A DNA stretch of 64,000 nt from Sphingomonas zeae (GTDB lineage Bacteria; Pseudomonadota; Alphaproteobacteria; Sphingomonadales; Sphingomonadaceae): assembly GCF_014197135.1 (NCBI RefSeq), contig NZ_JACIFA010000002.1, positions 310,001-374,000 of the forward strand. The letters are read 5' to 3'. How positions within the stretch are numbered: the first letter of the stretch is position 1; each line of letters begins with the position of its first letter. Below are positions 54,410 through 62,302 of the stretch, in pieces. A model generated the notes under the pieces. That model was not told where the DNA came from and did not search any database. It saw only the letters and a program-made list of their open reading frames with translations. A program made the position numbers and the translations under genes.

Positions 54410-55296
54410 GACAAATGCTCCCGGATGGCATGGAGACCGGCAAGAAAACCGGCATGGCTGTCGAGCGCGACGACGCGGCCCCCGCGCGCCTCGATCCCGA
54501 TGGTGTAGAGGTCGGCAAGCAGCCCGCTCGACAACAGATGGACGGTGCTGCCCTCCATATGCGGGACAGCGCCGATGTCGCTGCCGATCAGCAGCCCGCT
54601 GGCATAGGCCGCCGCATCATCGGGCGCGATCCGGCCGAGCAGAACCGAGGCGCGGACCCCGAACAGGGCCGCCGTCAGGTCGCACGCACCGCTGCCGCGT
54701 GAAAGGCCGTCGCGAAAGGCTGGCCCGTCCGCCACCGGACCGTCGAGCATCCCGGCAAGGATGCCGTGCCCCTTGACCAGCGCGAACAACTCGCCGGTCA
54801 TGGTGGTGGCGAAATCGGTGATCCGGCCGTCCTCGACATGGACCCATTTGTTATGGGTGCCCGGCTGGGCGAACAGCGCATCGGCCGGTGCGAGCCCCGC
54901 AGCAACCGCGCCCAGCACCTGCACCTCCTCGCCGCGCATCACATCGGCGCGCGTGTCGGTCAGCAACGAGACGCCCGGGACGATGGTCACGTGCTCCTCC
55001 ACGACCCGGGTCGCGGCCTGCGCCAGGCTGGCGAGATCGGCGGGGGCGGGGACATAGGCGGCCTCTCGCCATCCGCGGGTCGAGCCGACCATGCCCGCCG
55101 CGATCACCGGCAGCGCACCGAAGCGTGCCCGGATCGCAGAGATTTCCGAGGGATAATCCTCCACCCGCATCGCCAGTACGCCGCGATCGTCGCGCACCGT
55201 ATCGAGCATCGTGCCATCGCCCGCGATCACATAGCATCGCCGGTTGGTGGTACCCCAATCGATCGCGATATAGGCGGGCGTCACGTCTGATGGCAC
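54406..55296 (-). CDS. dgoK: 2-dehydro-3-deoxygalactonokinase
   Basis: The 296-residue sugar-acid kinase opens with the nucleotide-binding IAIDWGTTNRRCYVI, has GMVGSTRGWREAAYVPAPADL, GEEVQVLGA, PGTHNKWVHVEDGRI and a C-terminal SGLLIGSDIGA region. These are DgoK family features. It phosphorylates 2-keto-3-deoxygalactonate at C6. It is first in the operon; a TTGTAGGACAA operator candidate lies 40 bp upstream. Genes for the lactonase and galactonate dehydratase steps are not in the window. Confidence 0.94.
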   Translation of the reverse strand: MPSDVTPAYIAIDWGTTNRRCYVIAGDGTMLDTVRDDRGVLAMRVEDYPSEISAIRARFGALPVIAAGMVGSTRGWREAAYVPAPADLASLAQAATRVVEEHVTIVPGVSLLTDTRADVMRGEEVQVLGAVAAGLAPADALFAQPGTHNKWVHVEDGRITDFATTMTGELFALVKGHGILAGMLDGPVADGPAFRDGLSRGSGACDLTAALFGVRASVLLGRIAPDDAAAYASGLLIGSDIGAVPHMEGSTVHLLSSGLLADLYTIGIEARGGRVVALDSHAGFLAGLHAIREHLS

Positions 55297-55334
55297 GGCG
55301 GGTACGCCCTCTCCAGCTTATTTTCTGGGAGGAT

Positions 55335-55345
55335 TTGTAGGACAA
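55335..55345 (-). promoter_or_regulatory. putative DgoR-type operator upstream of dgoK
   Basis: TTGTAGGACAA is an inverted repeat (TTGT/ACAA) differing by one base from the TTGTA(G/C)TACAA form described for DgoR, the GntR-family repressor of galactonate genes. On the minus strand it overlaps a TATTGT -10-like hexamer, so binding could block transcription. Confidence 0.5.
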
Positions 55346-55362
55346 TAAAATCATGCGTGCAA

Positions 55363-55380
55363 GCGGCACGGCCGTGCCGC
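55363..55380. promoter_or_regulatory. 18-bp perfect palindrome between dgoK and msrC
   Basis: GCGGCACGGCCGTGCCGC is fully self-complementary without a spacer, which favours a dimeric protein site over an RNA hairpin. It lies about 60-80 bp from both divergent starts. Confidence 0.45.
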
Positions 55381-55441
55381 GCTGTCCGAAAGTGATGCGG
55401 CGGGGATGACGCGCGGCTCCTATCGGCCTACATCGCGTGAC

Positions 55442-55936
55442 ATGTACCAGTTCGACATAGCCGCCGGATCGAAGGCGGAGCTTTACCGCGATCTCCACGC
55501 TGCGCTCGACGCGCTGACCGCCGGAGAGGGGGATGCGGTCGCCAACATGGCCAACGCCGCCTCGCTGATCTGGCAGTATCTGCCCGATCTCAACTGGGCC
55601 GGCTTCTACCGCATGGTCGGCGGCGAGCTGGTCCTGGGGCCGTTCCAGGGCAAGGCGGCGTGCATCCGCATTCCCGTCGGCAAGGGCGTGTGCGGCACTG
55701 CCGTCGCCGAGGCGCGGACGCAGCGTGTGGCCGATGTCCATGCCTTCCCCGGCCATATCGCCTGTGACGCCGCCAGCCGGTCGGAACTGGTCGTACCCTT
55801 GCTGCTGGACGGCACGGTGATCGGCGTGCTCGATCTGGACAGCCCCGAGCCGGGCTGGTTCGACGAAGAGGATCAGGCAGGCTGCGAGGCGCTGATGGCG
55901 CTGCTCGCGCCGCGTGTGGCCGCGATGGCGGACTGA
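55442..55936 (+). CDS. msrC: free methionine-(R)-sulfoxide reductase (GAF type)
   Basis: The 164-residue GAF protein has NWAGFYRM and three cysteines at 74 (GKAACIRIP), 84 (GKGVCGTAV) and 108 (GHIACDAAS), exactly ten less than Cys84/94/118 of the E. coli enzyme. It reduces free Met-R-sulfoxide using thioredoxin. The ATG at 55442 (MYQFDIAAG) fits family length; an ATG at 55406 is possible. It is divergent from the galactose operon. Confidence 0.93.
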   Translation: MYQFDIAAGSKAELYRDLHAALDALTAGEGDAVANMANAASLIWQYLPDLNWAGFYRMVGGELVLGPFQGKAACIRIPVGKGVCGTAVAEARTQRVADVHAFPGHIACDAASRSELVVPLLLDGTVIGVLDLDSPEPGWFDEEDQAGCEALMALLAPRVAAMAD

Positions 55937-56054
55937 CCCGTTTCGGGACGGGCTGCGCCGCTATCGATATAGGCAGGGCGCTGATATCAAACCTTGTTTC
56001 GGTTTCGGCGTTGAGGGGGGCGTCGCTGCATTGATACAGGGGAATCCATCCGCC

Positions 56055-57014
56055 ATGCAAAGCTCGTCGCGCTTGATCGTCCTGACCCTTGGCTTGGTCG
56101 CCAGCACGCCTGTCATGGCGCAGGCCGGGGCCAGCTACCCGCGTCCTCCAGTCGATTCCCAGCCGTCCTCCGTCCCGGTACGGGGGCAAGGGCCAGTCGT
56201 CCGCACGACCTTGGTAGGCGTGCCGCCTGCGCGGGCGAACCGTTGGGGCAGCCGGGTCGGCGGGCGTTGGTGGGGTGGCGCGAATGCGCCCGGCGGTTGG
56301 CGCGCCTATCGCCGTCCGGTGCGCGGCATGGTGGTTCCGTCCTATTGGGCCGATCGGCGTTTCGGCGTGGACGACTGGGCGGTCTATACCCTGCCGCAGC
56401 CGCCCGTCGGCTATCGTTGGTCGCGCTATTACGATGATGCGGTGCTGCTCGACGAGCGTGGGTCGGTCTATGACAGCGTGTACGGCGTCAACTGGGATGG
56501 TACACCCGACTATGCGGGAACGCCTTATGCGCCCCCGCGCGACAACGGGCTGGGCGGGGCCGCGATCGGTGCGGTCGCGGGCGGCGTGGCGGGGAACCTC
56601 ATTGCCGGGCGAGGCAATCGGCTTGGTGGGACGCTGCTCGGCGCAGGCGTCGGCGCGGCTGCGGGCTATGCGATCGACCGCGCCGAGGATCGCGGACGGC
56701 GCATGACGCCGGGCTATGATGATTACAGCTATCGAGACGATTACGCGCCGCCGCCGCCGCCTGCCATGGGACGGCGCGTGGTGACCCGGGATAGGACGAC
56801 CATCACCACAACGACCACCGTGGGCACGCCAAGCACGCTGGACTCGCAGCGTGCAAGCTATTACGCCGATGGATATTATTATCCGGCTCCCACTGTCACA
56901 ACGGTTGTGGTACAGGGTGCTCCGGTCATTACCACGACGACGACCACCACGACTGAAGTCGTGCATTCTGGCCCGCGACGCATGCGGGTCCGCAGCAAGC
57001 TGGTTCGTCGCTAA
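56055..57014 (+). CDS. RcnB-like and glycine-zipper exported protein
   Basis: The 319-residue product has a signal peptide (LIVLTLGLVASTPVMAQAG), an RcnB-like region (about 85-150: RGMVVPSYWADRR, PPVGYRWSRYYDDAVLLD), a glycine-zipper segment (about 168-212: GGAAIGAVAGGVAGNLIAG and GGTLLGAGVGAAAGYAID) that could span or associate with a membrane, and a Thr-rich tail with poly-Thr runs (ITTTTTV, ITTTTTTTTEV). Probably envelope-associated; function unknown. The ATG at 56055 gives the signal peptide. Confidence 0.75.
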   Translation: MQSSSRLIVLTLGLVASTPVMAQAGASYPRPPVDSQPSSVPVRGQGPVVRTTLVGVPPARANRWGSRVGGRWWGGANAPGGWRAYRRPVRGMVVPSYWADRRFGVDDWAVYTLPQPPVGYRWSRYYDDAVLLDERGSVYDSVYGVNWDGTPDYAGTPYAPPRDNGLGGAAIGAVAGGVAGNLIAGRGNRLGGTLLGAGVGAAAGYAIDRAEDRGRRMTPGYDDYSYRDDYAPPPPPAMGRRVVTRDRTTITTTTTVGTPSTLDSQRASYYADGYYYPAPTVTTVVVQGAPVITTTTTTTTEVVHSGPRRMRVRSKLVRR

Positions 57015-57065
57015 AGCCTTCCCCCAGGGGGGAGTTTCAGCCCGAGAGACGCCGGGCTGGAAACC

Positions 57066-57105
57066 GGGATGCCGCCCCGACTCTCCCGCGGGGTGGCATC
57101 CCTTT
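57066..57105. terminator. terminator between convergent RcnB-like and M28 genes
   Basis: GGGATGCC (57066-57073) pairs with GGCATCCC (57095-57102), with inner CCCCG/CGGGG pairing, followed by TTT. A second stem, TTTCAGCCCG/CGGGCTGGAAA, is at about 57035-57063. Confidence 0.7.
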
Positions 57106-57126
57106 GAATTTGCAATCGATTTTCGG

Positions 57127-58389
57127 TCAGCGCCCGCCAAAGGTGATGATGCTCTCGGCGCCGTCCGCCGCGATGGCTGAGACGCCGACGAAATGGTCAT
57201 CGACCGGAACCTGGGGGAGAATCGTCTTCGTCTCGGTCACGTCGCGCGACTGTGTCCAGTCGGCGCCGTCGTTCCGCCGCCAATGGACCCGGTAACGGAC
57301 CGCGCCCGGCACCGCCGCCCACTCGACCTGGGTGTCACGGGACAGCGCCCCGCTGATCGTCACCTTGTCGGGTGCAGCCGGCGCGGCGGCGAGGCGGGCC
57401 AGCGTCGCGATGTTGATCGCCGTCACCTTCGCCAGATAGGGAAAGTCCATCTTGTCGACGGTGTCGCCATACGCGACGGTCCCTTCTTTGCGCAGATCCT
57501 GATGCTGCGCGTCCCAATCCTCGTTTGCGACGGAGAAGCGAACCGCGGGATAGCCGAGCTTGAGGAACGGCTCATGATCGCCGCCGCGCCCGAAACGGTC
57601 GGGCCGCCGGTCGACAAAGACGTCCAGCCCGCCAAGCTTGGAGGCGACGCCATGGATCGCCTTGGCCAATGCGCGGCTGGGGCCGTCATCCTCGCCGCCA
57701 TTCCCGCGCCGCTGCATCTGCTGGGGCAGGTCTTCCGAAGTGCGAATGCCCTCGGAAAAGACGCGGACCCAGCGTGCCTCGCGCACCCCGCCTTGGCCGA
57801 CGGTGTTGCCGACGATATCGTTATTGAGCATCGCCGAGACTCGCCAATTGCGCGCCTTGGCGGTGTCGGCGAGCAGGGTTGCACCCCACAGGCCCTGTTC
57901 CTCGCCGGAAAAAACGGCATAGACGATGGTCGCATCGAACTGCTGTTTCGATAGATGGCGCGCGGCCTCCAGTACCAACGCCACCCCCGAGGCGTCGTCA
58001 TTGGCGCCCGGCGCATCGGACGTCGCGTCCATCACGTCGGTCACGCGACTGTCGATATGCGCGCCGATGATGACGACGCGGTTGGGGTCGCGCCCCCGCT
58101 GGATGCCCAGCACATCCTCGACCATCACCCCGTTCGGTGCGCGCGGACCGGTGAAGCGTCGGTTGATCCGCTCGACCGCGATGCAGCCGTTACAACCTTG
58201 CCCGATCACCTCGAACTGTTTGGCCGCCCAGTCGCGCGCGGCACCGATGCCGCGCTTGGGATCGTTCGTGACGGAGGCCGTATGGCGGGTGCCGAAGCGG
58301 ACCAGCGCTTCGACATCGGCCTTTAGCCGGGCAGGAGAGGTGGCGGTAGCGGGCGTCGCGGCGGCGGCGAGAAGAAGCGGCAGGATCAT
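57127..58389 (-). CDS. M28 family zinc peptidase, exported
   Basis: The 420-residue peptidase has a short signal peptide (ILPLLLAAAATPATA). The two-zinc site is complete: GAHIDS (His), GANDDASG (bridging Asp), SGEEQG (Glu-Glu), LNNDIVGN (Asp) and a late His in GGDHEPFL. Two Cys in GCNGCIAVERI may form a disulfide. The last 80 residues resemble a fibronectin III-like tail (KVTISGAL... VPGAVRYRVHWR). It likely acts as a periplasmic aminopeptidase. The start ATG at 58389 places the signal first. Confidence 0.92.
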   Translation of the reverse strand: MILPLLLAAAATPATATSPARLKADVEALVRFGTRHTASVTNDPKRGIGAARDWAAKQFEVIGQGCNGCIAVERINRRFTGPRAPNGVMVEDVLGIQRGRDPNRVVIIGAHIDSRVTDVMDATSDAPGANDDASGVALVLEAARHLSKQQFDATIVYAVFSGEEQGLWGATLLADTAKARNWRVSAMLNNDIVGNTVGQGGVREARWVRVFSEGIRTSEDLPQQMQRRGNGGEDDGPSRALAKAIHGVASKLGGLDVFVDRRPDRFGRGGDHEPFLKLGYPAVRFSVANEDWDAQHQDLRKEGTVAYGDTVDKMDFPYLAKVTAINIATLARLAAAPAAPDKVTISGALSRDTQVEWAAVPGAVRYRVHWRRNDGADWTQSRDVTETKTILPQVPVDDHFVGVSAIAADGAESIITFGGR

Positions 58390-58547
58390 CGCATCAGACT
58401 GGCCGAGCCGGGAATGCGAGGCAAGTGCCCTATTTCGTCTCCTAACCCATCCCATCGTGGTCAAGTGACTGACATAGATGGAATTATGGACCGTCGCTCA
58501 TGTCTTCACGTTGCCTCTCTAGCCATGACAGCGACAAAGGAATCATC

Positions 58548-58925
58548 ATGAACGCCAAATCCGTCAGCCTGGGCCTCGGTCTGTTCTCCCTGGCTTTGGG
58601 GGCCGTTGAGCTGCTGGCCTCCCGACGCATCGCCGAGCGTCTTTCGGTGCCGGGCGGGTCCGGGACCGTCAGAGCTTATGGGGTCCGCGAAGTCGTCGCC
58701 GGGGTCGGGCTGGTACAAGCGCCAGCCCATTCGGCGCGTGTGTGGAACCGCGTGATGGGCGATTTGCTCGACCTGGGGACCCTGGCGATGTCCGTGCGTC
58801 GTTCGCCGAGGAAGCGGGCGGTGTGGGGGGCAATCGGGTTCGTGGCTGTTACCACCGCGCTCGATGTGCTGACCGCCCGGGCGCTCGACCGGAGCACGGG
58901 AAAGACGGTGCCGGTCGGCGCCTGA
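58548..58925 (+). CDS. small membrane protein, unknown
   Basis: The 125-residue protein has three to four hydrophobic stretches (about 5-22, 43-58, 98-117) and the motif YGVREVVAGVGLV. It resembles small membrane proteins often near stress genes in sphingomonads, but I cannot name the family. AAAGGA lies 6 nt before the ATG. A hairpin (AACCGCCCCGGG/CCCGGGGCGGTT, 58931-58962) follows and likely ends the transcript. Confidence 0.7.
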   Translation: MNAKSVSLGLGLFSLALGAVELLASRRIAERLSVPGGSGTVRAYGVREVVAGVGLVQAPAHSARVWNRVMGDLLDLGTLAMSVRRSPRKRAVWGAIGFVAVTTALDVLTARALDRSTGKTVPVGA

Positions 58926-58930
58926 CGTGA

Positions 58931-58962
58931 AACCGCCCCGGGCCATGCGACCCGGGGCGGTT
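58931..58962 (+). terminator. GC-rich hairpin after the small membrane protein
   Basis: AACCGCCCCGGG pairs perfectly with CCCGGGGCGGTT across an 8-nt loop, followed by CTATCCT. Strong stem, weak T-tract. Confidence 0.6.
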
Positions 58963-58974
58963 CTATCCTGTCCT

Positions 58975-59088
58975 GTAAGGAGAGGGGGGGACCATGCGGG
59001 GCATGGTGGAGGGGTGTCGCTCTATCGAGAGCGGGACACCCCCCGTCAGGGCTTTGCCCTGCCACCGCCCCAGCAAGAGGAGGAATTG
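58975..59088. repeat. composite palindromic repeat, degenerate long type
   Basis: It has the same part order as 10341-10472 and 48073-48204 but with eroded outer arms: GGAGAGGGGGGACCATGC, a GCTCTATCGAGAGC stem, CCCGTCAGGGCTTTGCCCTGCC, and a final AAGAGGAGGA. It lies between convergent genes. Confidence 0.6.
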
Positions 59089-59094
59089 CCTGGC

Positions 59095-59961
59095 TTACAC
59101 AGCGGGCTTCTCGCCGATCTGTTCGGCCTGGGCGCTGCTGTCGGGGCGCGCCGGACCGAGCACGGGTTCCTCGCCCATCGGCTCGTTGCGGAACACGGTG
59201 AACTCGCCCTTGCCGTCGACGCTCGGCCCCCGGGTCCAGCGACCTTCGGGATAGGTGCCGTCGACCGAGGTGACGAAGAAGTCGTAATTGTGATCCTGGC
59301 TTTCCTTCGCTTGCGGGAAGGAATTGGGGATGGGCAGTGCGGCTTCGGCGCCTAGTTCCTCGATCACGGCCAGCCATTGCTCCTGATGCATGGTGTCGCG
59401 CGCGATCATGAAGTGCAGCATGTCCTTCATGCCCTGATCATGCGCGGCGTTGTAGAGGCGGGTGGCCAGCACGCGCCCCGTGCTCTCGGCGGCGACGTTG
59501 CAATACATGTCGGCGGCGACATTGCCGCTGGCATAGATATGGCTCATGTTGAACGGCACGCCGTCCGAATCCACCGGCTGTGCGGCCAGGCCGGTCGACA
59601 GGATATGCTTGTGCAGCGTTCCCTCGATCGCATGGCGCGCACTGCCGCCGCCCATCACCGCACCGACGATGCCGTCGGCCGCGCCCTCTTCCTGAAGCGA
59701 GGCGGGCGCCTTGTCGAGATTGAGCGCGACGGCGGTTGCCAGCATCTCGATATGCCCGATTTCCTCGGTCGCGGTGTGGAGCAGCATGTCGCGGTACTTC
59801 GGCGTCGGGGCACGATTGCCCCAGGCCTGGAAGAAATACTGCATGCAGACGCGAATCTCGCCCTCCACGCCGCCGATCGCCTGTTGCAACATGCGTGCGA
59901 ACAAGGGGTCGGGGCTCTCGCACCGGACGGGATATTGCAGGCGTTTGTCGTGATAATACAT
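59095..59961 (-). CDS. manganese catalase family protein
   Basis: The 288-residue ferritin-like enzyme starts MYYHDKRLQYPVR. Dimanganese ligands are visible: Glu35 (GGVEGE), Glu67 and His70 (TEEIGHIEM), Glu159 (AAESTGR) and His192 (DTMHQEQW); the 33-residue spacing of the last pair matches the Lactobacillus enzyme. It disproportionates H2O2 in the cytoplasm. It is third in a leftward operon with a DUF892 protein and an SDR, a set typical of general stress responses. Confidence 0.93.
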   Translation of the reverse strand: MYYHDKRLQYPVRCESPDPLFARMLQQAIGGVEGEIRVCMQYFFQAWGNRAPTPKYRDMLLHTATEEIGHIEMLATAVALNLDKAPASLQEEGAADGIVGAVMGGGSARHAIEGTLHKHILSTGLAAQPVDSDGVPFNMSHIYASGNVAADMYCNVAAESTGRVLATRLYNAAHDQGMKDMLHFMIARDTMHQEQWLAVIEELGAEAALPIPNSFPQAKESQDHNYDFFVTSVDGTYPEGRWTRGPSVDGKGEFTVFRNEPMGEEPVLGPARPDSSAQAEQIGEKPAV

Positions 59962-59998
59962 GATCGGCCTCGCTGGATTGGGGGGGCGGTGGTGGGGA

Positions 59999-60520
59999 TT
60001 AGTGGCTGGCGGTTTCGCCCGCCGCGCGGCGTTCGAGATAGCGGCGGGTCAGCGCAGCATTGTTCTCATCGACCCAGGCCGCCATCGACAGCTCTTCATT
60101 CAGCGACTGGGTCAGCAGCGGCGTCGCGCTGCCGAAGCCGCCGACATCGGCGATGGTGATGAGTGATTTGTAGCTGGCCGCCTCGAAATTCTCGAAAGCG
60201 AAGTTGGCGAAGCTGTTCTTCAGGATTTCGTCGGGGGCGAAGATATGCCCCAGCGCCGCCATGTTGCCGGAAAAGCTGAGCGCCGCGTCCTTCAGCATCG
60301 AACGGCTTTCGTTGAAGCTGTCGAGAATATCCTCCAGCCGGACGATCTGCTGCTCGGTTTCGCCGCGGTGCATCCGCAGATGGTCGGCTACGTCCGGGTA
60401 ATTGGACAGGTGATCGAGCTGCCGGTCGATCAGCGCCAGCGCCTGATGCTCGACGGCATGGGCATTCTTCAGCCCGGTCACGAAGACCGCCGTCACGACG
60501 TCATTGGGTAGGGTCGCCAT
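59999..60520 (-). CDS. DUF892/YciE-type ferritin-like protein
   Basis: The 173-residue four-helix protein shows TGLKNAHAVEHQALALIDRQ, HRGETEQQIVRLEDIL and NFAFENFEAASYKSL, with regularly placed Glu and His for a di-iron-type site as in YciE/YciF stress proteins. The exact reaction is unknown. AAGGAG precedes the ATG. It lies 37 bp upstream of the manganese catalase gene and 24 bp after the SDR gene, suggesting one operon against oxidative or desiccation stress. Confidence 0.85.
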   Translation of the reverse strand: MATLPNDVVTAVFVTGLKNAHAVEHQALALIDRQLDHLSNYPDVADHLRMHRGETEQQIVRLEDILDSFNESRSMLKDAALSFSGNMAALGHIFAPDEILKNSFANFAFENFEAASYKSLITIADVGGFGSATPLLTQSLNEELSMAAWVDENNAALTRRYLERRAAGETASH

Positions 60521-60544
60521 GGATGATAGCTCCTTGCGTGGAAA

Positions 60545-61402
60545 TCAGAGGAAGGGCGTGCCGCCAGTGACGGGGATGGTCGCGCCGCTGATGTAGCTGG
60601 CCTCGCCGCTCGCCAGCAGGACGTAAGGGGGCGCCAGTTCGGCGGGCTGCGCAGCGCGGCCCATCGGCGTCTGCTCACCAAAGCTCTTCACCGCCTCCGG
60701 TGGCATGGTGGAGGGGATCAGCGGGGTCCAGACCGGCCCCGGCGCCACCGCATTGACGCGGATCTTCCGCTCGGCAAGCATCTGCGCCAGCCCGGCGGTA
60801 AAGTTGTGGATCGCGCCCTTGGTGGTCGCATAGGCGAGCAACTGCTGGTTGGGCTTGTCGGCGTTGATCGATGTCGTGTTGATGATCGATGCGCCTTCGC
60901 CCATGTGCGGCAGCGCGGCCTTCACCAGATAGAACATGGCATGGATGTTGGTCGCGAAGGTGACCTCCCACTCCTCGTCGCTAATGTCCTCGATGGCCTG
61001 AAAGCTCGCCTGATGCGCGGCGTTGTTGACCAATATGTCGACCCGACCGAAGGTCTGGACCGCCCGCTCAACAATGGTGCGGCAATGCGCCGGATCGCTG
61101 ACATCGCCGGGGATCAGCAGCGCCTTGCGGCCCGCCTGCTCGACCAGTCGCTGCGTCTCGGCGGCGTCCTGATCCTCGGACAGATAGGAAATGACCACAT
61201 CCGCGCCCTCGCGGGCAAAGGCGATGGCGACGGCGCGGCCAATGCCGCTGTCGGCGCCGGTGATGATCGCTTTCTTATCGGTCAGCTTGCCATGGCCGAC
61301 ATAGCTGTGTTCGCCATGATCGGGGCGCGGATCCATCGCCTCGGTCTGGCCGGGCATGTCCTGCTGCTGTTCGGGCTGTGGTGGGGTGGGGCGTTCGTTC
61401 AT
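60545..61402 (-). CDS. SDR oxidoreductase, general-stress type
   Basis: The 285-residue short-chain dehydrogenase has TGADSGIGRA (NADP binding, about 49-58), NNAAH, the catalytic Ser in INTTSIN and Tyr-x-x-x-Lys in YATTKGA, and a C-terminal GATIPVTGGTPFL. The hydrophilic N-terminal extension (PTPPQPEQQQDMPGQ) is that of YghA/GSP39-like stress proteins. The substrate is unknown. It is first in the stress operon with a sigma-EcfG-like promoter upstream. Confidence 0.9.
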   Translation of the reverse strand: MNERPTPPQPEQQQDMPGQTEAMDPRPDHGEHSYVGHGKLTDKKAIITGADSGIGRAVAIAFAREGADVVISYLSEDQDAAETQRLVEQAGRKALLIPGDVSDPAHCRTIVERAVQTFGRVDILVNNAAHQASFQAIEDISDEEWEVTFATNIHAMFYLVKAALPHMGEGASIINTTSINADKPNQQLLAYATTKGAIHNFTAGLAQMLAERKIRVNAVAPGPVWTPLIPSTMPPEAVKSFGEQTPMGRAAQPAELAPPYVLLASGEASYISGATIPVTGGTPFL

Positions 61403-61426
61403 GGACCGTCTCTCCTTGCCCGGTCC

Positions 61427-61451
61427 AATGGGCGGGGCGGAGAGCCGTTCC
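61427..61451 (-). promoter_or_regulatory. putative sigma-EcfG promoter of the stress operon
   Basis: On the minus strand GGAAC (61451-61447) is followed after 16 bp by CATT (61430-61427), close to the alphaproteobacterial general stress consensus GGAAC-N16/17-CGTT. It ends 25 bp before the SDR ATG. Confidence 0.45.
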
Positions 61452-61489
61452 GGAAAAAATCCGTATCTTAAAGCGCGTTAATCGCTATT

Positions 61490-62302
61490 TTATGGTTCCG
61501 TGCGTCCGTCGCTCGCAGCCCTCATCCCGTCCGATCCGGTCTTTATCAGATGCGCGACGATGACCTGTTCCAGCGCCTTCATCGCATCGGCATAGCTGTG
61601 CGAGTCCGTTGCCAGCGTTTCGATCGCAAAGCCGCACCCGCGTGCAGCGGCGCGGAAGGCGACGCCGGTCGCGTCCCCCTGCGCCACGATGATCGCCACA
61701 TCCTCGCCCCAGCCATGGATCGCGTGGATCAGCGGTGCCGCGGTCGCGTCGAGCGGCGAGGGGGGGGCGGCGATCTTGGTCAGGCCCTGGCGCAGTTTGC
61801 CCATGTCGACTGCGCCGCGCGCCAGTCGCAGCCATTCGGCCGGATTGACCAGCTTTCGCATATAATGGCGGCGGATCGCGGCGACCGGGGGCAGGGCGTC
61901 GGGCTCATCCGACAGCCAGGGATTGGACAGCAGAATACGGGCAAACCCCGCCTCGGTCCCGAACATCGCCAGCGCGGCGGCGGCGTCGCAATTGCCGAAG
62001 CCGATCACCTGCGTCAGCTTCGCCGCCTCGGCAAAGGCATCCACGGCGGCGGCGATATCGGGGCCGCTCGACTGCCAGCCGCCATTCGCCCCTTCGCTAT
62101 CGCCGACCCCGCGCCGGTCGAACCGGAACACCGGATAGCCCCGCGCCGCGATCCGGGCCGCGAGCATCGCCTGTCCGCGATGCGCGCCCATGCGCGGCTC
62201 GTTGCCGCCGGAGACGATCACCAGACCCGTCCCGCTCGAGCCTTCGTCCAGCGTTCCGACCAGCGTCGCGCCCTCGCATGGGAAGGAGATCAGCCTTCGC
62301 AT
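61490..62302 (-). CDS. exosortase A system-associated hydrolase 1
   Basis: This is an alpha/beta hydrolase of about 270 residues with the family features GLVIVSGGNEPRMGAHRGQ, YPVFRFDRRGVGDSEG and VIGFGNCDAAAALAMF (where a Cys or Ser nucleophile sits). These match hydrolase 1 of PEP-CTERM/exosortase A loci. It may act in exopolysaccharide or lipid-linked precursor processing. The ATG at 62302 overlaps the hydrolase 2 stop; a GTG at 62314 is possible. It is third in the operon ACP - hydrolase 2 - hydrolase 1. Confidence 0.85.
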   Translation of the reverse strand: MRRLISFPCEGATLVGTLDEGSSGTGLVIVSGGNEPRMGAHRGQAMLAARIAARGYPVFRFDRRGVGDSEGANGGWQSSGPDIAAAVDAFAEAAKLTQVIGFGNCDAAAALAMFGTEAGFARILLSNPWLSDEPDALPPVAAIRRHYMRKLVNPAEWLRLARGAVDMGKLRQGLTKIAAPPSPLDATAAPLIHAIHGWGEDVAIIVAQGDATGVAFRAAARGCGFAIETLATDSHSYADAMKALEQVIVAHLIKTGSDGMRAASDGRTEP

